Origin: SIG471 sp045638565
GTDB taxonomy: Bacteria > Bacillota > Clostridia > Oscillospirales > Butyricicoccaceae
Reading direction: 5' to 3'
Length of the DNA: 7,852 bases
Assembly: GCA_045638565.1 (NCBI GenBank)
Contig: JAZUBN010000097.1
Coordinates: 1 to 7,852, forward strand
The translations under genes were made by a program, and so were the position numbers. The notes below the pieces were generated by a model. That model saw only the letters and a list, made by a program, of their open reading frames with translations. It did no database searches and was not told the DNA's origin. Shown here in pieces: positions 1-5,296 of this stretch (positions within the stretch are counted from its first letter, which is position 1; each line of letters begins with the position of its first letter).

Positions 1-2439
1 GACAGATTTATTCACGTCTCTCATGCCGATAGCGTGGAAAAGCTGGGAAAGGCCGAGAATTGTGAATGCATAAGTCTGAGCTCTTGCAAGAGTTGCTGTA
101 TCAGCGAGGATGCCGGAAATATTTGCAATGGAAATTGCTTCGCCCTGAGCCATAAGAGTTGTAACAGGGATAAAGAGGAAGCCGCAAAGTGTGATAGCTG
201 CCACGATAGCACCGTAGCCGATTGTTGTAAGATAACCACCGTGAGCGAAGATGCTTTCGTCAGGGTCACGTGGTGGCTCCTTCATCATTCTTGCCTTATC
301 ATTTTCGTCAACACCGAGAGCAAGGCCAGGGAGCGAGTCTGTGATGAGATTTACCCACAGAATGTGGATAGCCTTGAGAGGCGCTGCAAGGCCTACAAGG
401 ATGGAAAGGAACATTGTGATGATTTCACCGAAATTGGAAGAAAGAAGGAAGTGGACAGACTTCTTGATGTTTGCATAGATGCTTCTGCCCTCTTCGATAG
501 CCTTTTCGATAGTCGCAAAGTTATCGTCTGTAAGCACCATATCGGCTGCGCTTTTTGCAACGTCTGTACCTGTGATGCCCATTGCAATACCGATGTCGGC
601 AGCCTTGAGAGATGGCGCATCGTTTACGCCGTCGCCTGTCATGGAAACGATATGTCCCTTTGACTTGAAGGCATTGACAATCATAACCTTATGCTCAGGG
701 GAAACTCGTGCGAATACACAGAGATTTTCAATGCGCTCAGCAAGCTGTTCAGGTGTGATTTCATCAAGCTCCATACCTGTCATACACTGGTTGATATCCG
801 TTGCGATACCGAGTTCCTTTGCGATAGCAAAAGCTGTGTCCTTATGGTCGCCTGTGATCATGACAGTCTTTACGCCTGCACCCTTGAATTCTTCAACAGC
901 AGGAGCAACTTCGATTCGTGGAGGGTCGATCATACCGACAAGACCGACGAATGTGAGGTTTTCTTCGAACTTTTCGTGATTTTCATACTTGATGGCAAGG
1001 ACAAGAACGCGGAGTGCATCAGCAGACATCTGTGCGATAGCATCTTCAATTTTTCTCAGGTCATCTCTTGTGAAATGACGAACCTGACCGTTTTCAAGGA
1101 TGTTGTCACAGCGGTTTACGATGCTTTCAAATGCACCCTTTGTATAGGAAATCTTATTTTTGCCAAGCTCGTGGACAGTTGTCATCATCTTTCTGTCAGA
1201 GTCAAACGGAAGCTCGTCAACACGAGGCTGAAGTTCTTCTGTTCTCTTCTTGGATACGCCGAGAGCGATACCCATATCGACGAGAGCAATTTCTGTAGGG
1301 TCGCCTACGCGCTGGTCATCGTCAACACTTGCATCGTTACAAAGGACAAAACCATCGATGAAAATCTTGTTTGCATCGTAGTTGAGTTCTTCCATTTCCA
1401 TCATTCTGCCGTCTGTATATGCACGTACAACAGTCATCTTGTTCTGTGTAAGGGTACCTGTCTTATCGGAGCAGACTACGCTTACAGAGCCCAGTGTTTC
1501 GACAGAAGGAAGACGTCTTACGATAGTATTTACCTTTACGAGGCGCTGTACGCCGAGAGCAAGAACGATGGTTACAACTGCAGGAAGCCCTTCAGGAACG
1601 GCTGCAACAGCGAGAGAAATAGCTGTGATGAGCATTTCAACAATGTTTCTTTGCTGAACAACTGCGATGCCAAAGAGAGCTATGCACAGGACAACAGCGA
1701 TTACACCGAACATCTTGCCAAGGTCTGCAAGGCGCTTCTGGAGAGGTGTCATTTCGTCGCCGCTGTCATTGATCATAGCGGCGATCTTACCGATTTCAGT
1801 ATCCATGCCTGTTGCGACTACAATGCCTTCACCACGGCCATAAGACACGTTTGTAGACATATAAGCCATATTGATGCGGTCACCGAGAGGAACTTCGCCT
1901 TCTGCGATAAACTCAGCATCCTTTTCAGACGGAACAGATTCACCTGTAAGTGCAGATTCTTCGATTTTGAGGTTTGTAGAGAATGTGAGACGAAGGTCTG
2001 CAGGAATCTGACGACCTGCTTCAAGAACAACAACGTCGCCGAGAACAAGGTCTTTTGCATCGATTTCCATCGGCTTACCGTCACGTTTTACAATAGTTTT
2101 CGGTGCGGACAGCTTTTTAAGGCTTTCGAGAGCATCCTGTGCCTTGCCTTCCTGCACCATACCGACAACACCATTGATGACTACAACAGCCATAATGATG
2201 ATAGCGTCGCTGACTTCCTTGAGAACAACGGAAATAACCGCTGCCACCATAAGGATGTAGATCATAGGCTCGTTGAGCTGAGCGAGGAACATCTGCAGTC
2301 TTGTCTTTTTTTCCTTTTCCTTAAGGGCGTTAGGTCCGTTCTTTTCAAGACGTGCCTTTGCCTCGGAAGAAGACAAGCCATTCTGGATGTTTACATTCAG
2401 TTCATTGGCAATCTGATCTGTTTTCTTCTGATAGAACAT
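1..2439 (-). CDS. P2-type cation-transporting ATPase (Ca2+/Mn2+ family), probable Mn2+ exporter, C-terminus outside window
   Basis: An ATP-driven membrane pump that would expel divalent cations from the cytoplasm. My translation from ATG 2439 (AGGAGT ribosome site at 2445-2450) stays open for 813 codons to the window edge. In order it shows: a cytoplasmic N-tail; M1-M2 about 57-97; the actuator motif TGES at 165-168; M4 with PEGLP at 282-286; the phosphorylation motif DKTGTLT with aspartate D325; the nucleotide-binding KGA with K434; the hinge TGDGVNDAP from T601; M5 with N669 and E672; M6 with N697, T700 and D701. These match the SERCA ion-ligand residues, except that the M8 glutamate is Q799 here, as in PMCA-type pumps. 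The family is about 870-900 residues, so roughly M9-M10 are missing. Similarity alone suggests Ca2+. The Mn2+ riboswitch in its leader argues for Mn2+ (or both), as known for YoaB of Lactococcus and MgtA of Streptococcus. Type assignment is firm; the substrate is inferred. Confidence 0.95.
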   Translation of the reverse strand, partial: MFYQKKTDQIANELNVNIQNGLSSSEAKARLEKNGPNALKEKEKKTRLQMFLAQLNEPMIYILMVAAVISVVLKEVSDAIIIMAVVVINGVVGMVQEGKAQDALESLKKLSAPKTIVKRDGKPMEIDAKDLVLGDVVVLEAGRQIPADLRLTFSTNLKIEESALTGESVPSEKDAEFIAEGEVPLGDRINMAYMSTNVSYGRGEGIVVATGMDTEIGKIAAMINDSGDEMTPLQKRLADLGKMFGVIAVVLCIALFGIAVVQQRNIVEMLITAISLAVAAVPEGLPAVVTIVLALGVQRLVKVNTIVRRLPSVETLGSVSVVCSDKTGTLTQNKMTVVRAYTDGRMMEMEELNYDANKIFIDGFVLCNDASVDDDQRVGDPTEIALVDMGIALGVSKKRTEELQPRVDELPFDSDRKMMTTVHELGKNKISYTKGAFESIVNRCDNILENGQVRHFTRDDLRKIEDAIAQMSADALRVLVLAIKYENHEKFEENLTFVGLVGMIDPPRIEVAPAVEEFKGAGVKTVMITGDHKDTAFAIAKELGIATDINQCMTGMELDEITPEQLAERIENLCVFARVSPEHKVMIVNAFKSKGHIVSMTGDGVNDAPSLKAADIGIAMGITGTDVAKSAADMVLTDDNFATIEKAIEEGRSIYANIKKSVHFLLSSNFGEIITMFLSILVGLAAPLKAIHILWVNLITDSLPGLALGVDENDKARMMKEPPRDPDESIFAHGGYLTTIGYGAIVAAITLCGFLFIPVTTLMAQGEAISIANISGILADTATLARAQTYAFTILGLSQLFHAIGMRDVNKSV

Positions 2440-2444
2440 AGTGT

Positions 2445-2450
2445 ACTCCT
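2445..2450 (-). promoter_or_regulatory. Ribosome binding site of the P-type ATPase
   Basis: Read on the minus strand this is AGGAGT, preceded by six A residues and five bases upstream of ATG 2439. It fixes the ATPase start. It lies outside the 13-bp leader helix that ends at 2467, so that helix would not hide it directly. Confidence 0.85.
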
Positions 2451-2466
2451 TTTTTGTCGGCAATCC

Positions 2467-2560
2467 CCGGCACATCAGTCGACACAGCTCTCAGCGGATA
2501 TTTTTCCGCCATAACGACGAAAAAACTATCTCGCTGATAACTATATCACTGATATGCCGG
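2467..2560 (-). other. Structured leader segment between riboswitch terminator and ATPase start
   Basis: On the minus strand CCGGCATATCAGT (2560-2548) can pair with ACTGATGTGCCGG (2479-2467), giving 13 continuous pairs with one G-U. The enclosed stretch can form either a small GCGGA/TCCGC hairpin (2494-2498 with 2505-2509) or a competing six-pair helix (2491-2496 with 2532-2537). The two options share bases, so the segment could switch. I do not recognise a known riboswitch core here, and there is no T tract for a terminator. It lies downstream of the Mn2+ riboswitch terminator and ends about 16 bases before the ribosome site. The pairing is seen directly; any function is inferred. Confidence 0.5.
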
Positions 2561-2590
2561 TGACTGCTATTTAATATTATTTTTAACTAT

Positions 2591-2638
2591 AAAAAACAAA
2601 AAAGACCTTTACCAAAGAAAATCTTTGATAAAAGTCTT
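2591..2638 (-). terminator. Intrinsic terminator forming the expression platform of the Mn2+ riboswitch
   Basis: On the minus strand the arms 2638-2622 and 2618-2602 form a 17-pair stem with two G-U pairs and a three-base TTT loop, followed by TTTTGTTTTTT. The 5' arm contains the bases 2634-2628 that close aptamer helix P1, so aptamer and terminator exclude each other. The predicted logic is an ON switch: Mn2+ holds P1, the terminator cannot form, and the ATPase is transcribed. Confidence 0.92.
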
Positions 2639-2713
2639 GTAAACCATAAAGGTGCAAAGCCCAGGCTTCTTCAGCCGATTGTTGAGCGTTGCTTTTCAAC
2701 TACTCCCTTTTAT
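2628..2713 (-). promoter_or_regulatory. yybP-ykoY family Mn2+ riboswitch aptamer
   Basis: Transcribed from right to left, the RNA starts with AUAAAAG (2713-2707) running into the hallmark loop GGGAGUAG (2707-2700). It ends with UUUACAAGAC (2643-2634), close to the family's GCAAGACC loop, and CUUUUAU (2634-2628). The two ends pair perfectly over seven bases as helix P1. Between them are GUUG/CAAC, GGCU/AGCC and ACC/GGU hairpins, the last just before the second conserved loop as in known members. Family members bind Mn2+ between these two loops and switch on Mn2+ export genes, including P-type ATPases. Position directly after a promoter, overlap with a terminator and a P-type ATPase downstream all agree. 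One G is missing from the usual GGGGAGUAG. Covariance scoring was not possible here. Confidence 0.9.
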
Positions 2714-2720
2714 TGCTCTT

Positions 2721-2749
2721 AATATATCAAAACTTTTTTTGTTTGTCAA
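2721..2749 (-). promoter_or_regulatory. Sigma-A promoter of the riboswitch-ATPase transcript
   Basis: On the minus strand: -35 TTGACA (2749-2744, perfect consensus), a 17-base spacer and -10 TATATT (2726-2721). Transcription would start at about 2714, which is the first base of the riboswitch P1 region, giving a leader of about 275 nucleotides. Such a strong core promoter fits control by attenuation in the leader rather than by an activator. Confidence 0.9.
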
Positions 2750-2771
2750 GGGGATTTTTGCTATTTTTCTC

Positions 2772-2800
2772 TTGCATTTTTTCATCGGTTATTATATAAT
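2772..2800 (+). promoter_or_regulatory. Sigma-A promoter (P1) of the HtrA protease gene
   Basis: -35 TTGCAT (2772-2777), a 17-base spacer and a perfect -10 TATAAT (2795-2800). Transcription would start near 2807, giving a leader of about 95 bases. It is back to back with the riboswitch promoter, with 22 bp between the two -35 boxes. Confidence 0.85.
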
Positions 2801-2812
2801 GAGTCGTGGAAT

Positions 2813-2833
2813 TTTGTTCACAATTTGTTTACA
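2813..2833 (+). promoter_or_regulatory. Tandem direct repeat, candidate operator of the HtrA protease gene
   Basis: TTTGTTCACA (2813-2822) and TTTGTTTACA (2824-2833) match at nine of ten bases and are offset by 11 bp, one helical turn. Tandem half-sites of this kind are typical of response-regulator dimers. The second copy ends in TTTACA (2828-2833), which could be the -35 of a second, weaker promoter with -10 CATAAA at 2852-2857 (18-bp spacer). The repeats lie just after the predicted start from the strong upstream promoter. A regulator could therefore repress that promoter or activate the second one. The repeat is seen directly; the regulator is unknown. Confidence 0.45.
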
Positions 2834-2885
2834 TTTCTGCCCCGATGCTTTCATAAATAAATTGCATAATATACCCAGAAACTTC

Positions 2886-2893
2886 AAAGGAGG
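2886..2893 (+). promoter_or_regulatory. Ribosome binding site fixing the HtrA start
   Basis: AAAGGAGG lies seven bases before ATG 2901. The reading frame is open upstream to 2652, but that part overlaps both promoters and the riboswitch, so this site decides the start. Confidence 0.9.
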
Positions 2894-2900
2894 CTTTTTT

Positions 2901-4115
2901 ATGAATAATAACACAGACAACGAATACAAGTTCAGCTTTGATGAGCTTGATCCTTTTTACGCTGAGGCGCTTAAGGAAAAAAAGAAAAAGAAGGGCGGCG
3001 CAGGCAAGGTAATCGCAGTTCTTGCTCTGGTACTCATTATCATAGGCGTCGCTTCAGTTGGCTCAATTCTTGTTTATAACAGCTATATCGGCGGTCCTGA
3101 TATGTCCCTCTCCGGTACGACTGTTATCCCGGATAAATCTGAAATAACATCAACAGCACCTGGTCAGAACATTGTGACATATCTCCCTACTGTCGACGGC
3201 GACGCTCTCACAGTGCCGCAGATTTATCAGAAGAACATCGACTCTGTCGTTGCTATCACAACTTATGTTCAGCAGAATGGTCATGAAATCCCTGCCGGCA
3301 CAGGTACAGGCATCGTAATGACAGAAGACGGCTACATTATCACTAATGCACACGTTGTTGATGGTGGTACAAAGGTCACTGTAAAGCTCAACAATGGCGC
3401 TGAACATCCTGCTACAATCATCGGCTCTGACAGCAAGGTTGACATCGCTGTTATCAAAATCGAGGCAACAGGTCTTTCTGCCGGTGAATTCGGCGATCCT
3501 AACGAGCTTGTCTTCGGTGAACCTGCCGTTGTTATCGGCAATCCTCTTGGCACATTCGCAGGCACAGTAACTTCCGGTATTATCTCTGCAACAAGCCGTG
3601 AAATTGAAATCGGCGGCTATATTATGAAGGTTATGCAGACAGATGCCGCCGTTAACCCTGGTAATTCGGGCGGCCCTATCATCAACTGCCGCGGCAAGAT
3701 TGTCGGCGTTGTTTCTTCCAAAATCAGCCAGGATGGCGTTGAAGGCATCGGCTTTGCAATTCCAATGGACACAGCGCTTTCTGTTGCAAACGACTTTATC
3801 GAATACGGCTATGTAAAGAATCGTCCTATGCTTGGCGTTTCTGTTGAAGAAATCAATTCCTACTACGCTCAGTTCTATGGCATGCAGCCTGGTCTTCGTG
3901 TGGCATCCGTTCAGGATGGCTCTGCAGCTGACATCGCAGGTATTCTCCCTGGCGACAGAATCGCAGCATTCAATGGCGTTGAAGTTTCCACTTCTGCCGC
4001 TCTCAACTATGAAAAGGATAAGTATTCCATCGGTGACACTGTTGAAATCACAATCATCCGCGATGGTCAGCAGCTTATCCTCCCTCTCACACTCAAGGAA
4101 AACACAGCAAACTAA
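2901..4115 (+). CDS. htrA: Membrane-anchored HtrA/DegP-type serine protease with PDZ domain (S1C family)
   Basis: An envelope quality-control protease that degrades misfolded exported proteins. It has 404 residues. A charged cytoplasmic tail ending in a lysine run (about 26-31) and one membrane helix (about 37-58) put the catalytic part outside the membrane. A linker leads to a trypsin-like domain (about 105-300) with a complete triad: H151 in TNAHVV, D181 in DSKVDIAV and S256 in NPGNSGGP. One PDZ domain follows (about 308-397). This is the standard Firmicute HtrA layout with one PDZ domain, and its length is typical. The only cysteine is C263, just after the catalytic serine. The gene has its own promoter, divergent from the Mn2+-controlled ATPase, and a terminator just after its stop. 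In related bacteria htrA answers to envelope-stress two-component systems; the direct repeat at 2813-2833 could be such a site. Function is confident, regulation inferred. Confidence 0.97.
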   Translation: MNNNTDNEYKFSFDELDPFYAEALKEKKKKKGGAGKVIAVLALVLIIIGVASVGSILVYNSYIGGPDMSLSGTTVIPDKSEITSTAPGQNIVTYLPTVDGDALTVPQIYQKNIDSVVAITTYVQQNGHEIPAGTGTGIVMTEDGYIITNAHVVDGGTKVTVKLNNGAEHPATIIGSDSKVDIAVIKIEATGLSAGEFGDPNELVFGEPAVVIGNPLGTFAGTVTSGIISATSREIEIGGYIMKVMQTDAAVNPGNSGGPIINCRGKIVGVVSSKISQDGVEGIGFAIPMDTALSVANDFIEYGYVKNRPMLGVSVEEINSYYAQFYGMQPGLRVASVQDGSAADIAGILPGDRIAAFNGVEVSTSAALNYEKDKYSIGDTVEITIIRDGQQLILPLTLKENTAN

Positions 4116-4128
4116 GTTTTGTATATAA

Positions 4129-4154
4129 AAAAGCCACTCAGATGAGTGGCTTTT
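4129..4154. terminator. Bidirectional intrinsic terminator between convergent genes
   Basis: A near-perfect inverted repeat: AAAAGCCACTCA (4129-4140) and TGAGTGGCTTTT (4143-4154). In practice it folds with a four-base loop. The plus strand continues with T-rich sequence (TTTTATTTTATT), serving htrA. The minus strand reads TTTTTTATATAC after the stem, serving the membrane-protein gene whose stop codon is at 4161-4163. Confidence 0.92.
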
Positions 4155-4160
4155 ATTTTA

Positions 4161-4913
4161 TTATTTTCTTCTTTCTATCAGTCTGTAAATGCCGTATACT
4201 GCGTGAAGGACAACAATAACAAGGGCTATTTCCGAAAGAATATACCCGACTATGCCGAAAATCGGATAAAAAATATTCCATAACGGCACAAGCGGAGAGC
4301 CTGCAGAGGCTTCATTGAGGAACATAAAGTTAGTGCCGAATATTTTGTTCACTATGTACATAGGCGGCACGAGAATTACAATGACTGCGATGGTCTTCCA
4401 CATTCCTCTGTAATCGGTACGCACCTCTCCTGCCCTGTAAATCATAAGGAAATACCAGATAATATATGCGTGGAAGGCGAAGGAATGTATATTCATAAAG
4501 TTGAAAAACGGATATGCTGTCCAGTTACAGAAAAGTAAAGCTGAAACGGCGCCCGGCATAAATGCAAATGCTATCATCTGCTTTGTCACCTTCTGACGCT
4601 CAATAAAGGCATCTGCAGCGATAAAGAAAAGTGCCAGACCGCACAGGTGGAACGGCATATATTCCATTGTAAAATAGCCTGTAAAAGCTATCATAAGATC
4701 TCGTACAGCTTCGGTTATTGCCATAAAGAGCGCGAATATTCGTCTTACCGTTCTGCGTCTTTCCACACTTTGTATCTTATACCACGAGCTGATGAAAATG
4801 CCTGCGGCGACTATGAAGATAAGCCAGAGAATGTGCCCCATTGACCAGACTTCAAATCCGATATCAAGCCCCATAGCCTCAATGGCATGTTCATTGATGA
4901 AAAAATATTTCAT
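4161..4913 (-). CDS. YwaF/TIGR02206-like integral membrane protein (TMEM164 superfamily)
   Basis: A 250-residue, very hydrophobic protein with about seven predicted membrane helices (roughly 24-44, 58-80, 86-103, 112-130, 144-160, 173-190, 212-238) and a basic C-terminal tail. I place it in the TIGR02206/YwaF family from several features: PFHLCG (87-92) in the third helix, NWTAYPF (130-136), the histidine pair H143/H148 in the fifth helix, and NKIFGTNFMFLN (189-200). Length and helix order fit. The bacterial family has no established role. It is related to eukaryotic TMEM164, reported to act as a lipid acyltransferase. The conserved His-Leu-Cys is reminiscent of an active site, but that is only inference. 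It is a single-gene unit: its own promoter at 4946-4974, AAAAGGAC before the ATG, and the shared terminator at 4129-4154. Confidence 0.85.
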   Translation of the reverse strand: MKYFFINEHAIEAMGLDIGFEVWSMGHILWLIFIVAAGIFISSWYKIQSVERRRTVRRIFALFMAITEAVRDLMIAFTGYFTMEYMPFHLCGLALFFIAADAFIERQKVTKQMIAFAFMPGAVSALLFCNWTAYPFFNFMNIHSFAFHAYIIWYFLMIYRAGEVRTDYRGMWKTIAVIVILVPPMYIVNKIFGTNFMFLNEASAGSPLVPLWNIFYPIFGIVGYILSEIALVIVVLHAVYGIYRLIERRK

Positions 4914-4920
4914 AGTTAAT

Positions 4921-4928
4921 GTCCTTTT
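4921..4928 (-). promoter_or_regulatory. Ribosome binding site of the YwaF-like gene
   Basis: AAAAGGAC on the minus strand, with AGGA about eight bases before ATG 4913. It supports that start over the internal ATG at residue 14. Confidence 0.7.
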
Positions 4929-4945
4929 GCGTTGGTTGTTATTTA

Positions 4946-4974
4946 ATTATAACATAAACAGTATAATTATTCAA
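4946..4974 (-). promoter_or_regulatory. Sigma-A promoter of the YwaF-like gene
   Basis: On the minus strand: -35 TTGAAT (4974-4969), a 17-base spacer and -10 TATAAT (4951-4946). Transcription would start near 4939, leaving a short leader of about 25 bases that carries only the ribosome site. Confidence 0.88.
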
Positions 4975-5005
4975 GAAATATGGGATTTTACAATAAAGGC
5001 ACAGA

Positions 5006-5034
5006 AAAAGGCACCCCTTTCGGAGTGCCTTTTG
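5006..5034 (-). terminator. Intrinsic terminator after the zinc-ribbon gene
   Basis: On the minus strand AAAAGGCAC and GTGCCTTTT form a nine-pair stem with an inner CC/GG extension and a four-base loop, followed by a T run. It begins right at the stop codon (5036-5038) and ends the peptidase/zinc-ribbon transcript just before the next gene's promoter. Confidence 0.88.
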
Positions 5035-5035
5035 T

Positions 5036-5242
5036 TTATTCATTTTTCCATTCAATGAGATGACCGCATTTCTGGCAATAGTCACCATAATTCTTATACA
5101 AATATCTTCCGCAATGTGGGCAGAACATATACTCATAGTGAAATATTTCAAGACCGACAATAGATGATATAAGGATTACTCCCATGAAAAATATGGAATA
5201 TCCTTTATAAAATCCGCCTGTAAGCATCATAAGCAACCCCAC
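5036..5242 (-). CDS. Small membrane protein with C-terminal zinc ribbon; start uncertain (may begin as far up as 5296)
   Basis: From the only usual upstream start codon (GTG 5242) it has 68 residues. It carries one full membrane helix (about 16-34) and a four-cysteine zinc ribbon, CPHC (41-44) and CQKC (57-60). It would be a membrane-bound zinc-binding protein of unknown role. The start is doubtful. GTG 5242 has no ribosome site and would cut the first hydrophobic helix to about ten residues. The same frame is open 18 more codons, back to the peptidase stop TAA (5299-5297). Those codons encode a lysine-rich stretch and then the missing half of the helix (ELCIIIV), a convincing N-terminus for a two-helix hairpin. 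No ATG, GTG or TTG occurs there, although GAGGAG (5308-5303) sits at the right distance. It is the second gene of the peptidase unit. I recognise no family beyond zinc ribbon. Confidence 0.65.
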   Translation of the reverse strand: MGLLMMLTGGFYKGYSIFFMGVILISSIVGLEIFHYEYMFCPHCGRYLYKNYGDYCQKCGHLIEWKNE

Positions 5243-5296
5243 TATGATAATGCACAGCTCAAGCCTCTTAAGCTTTTTATATGATAACTTCTTTGC

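Noticed and set aside
2406..2512. Upstream open frame in the ATPase leader (ATG 2512, about 36 codons, overlapping the ATPase start)
   Set aside because: No ribosome site precedes the ATG, and the sequence is better explained by the RNA helices. Not supported as a gene.
691..2514. Long plus-strand open frame of 607 codons opposite the ATPase
   Set aside because: It lies antisense to a gene with every P-type ATPase motif. Its translation is cysteine- and histidine-rich with no recognisable domain and no ribosome site, and it runs into the leader. It is a codon-bias shadow.
2652..2900. N-terminal extension of the HtrA frame
   Set aside because: The frame is open but overlaps the riboswitch and both divergent promoters. 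The strong ribosome site at 2886-2893 and a typical HtrA N-terminus support ATG 2901.
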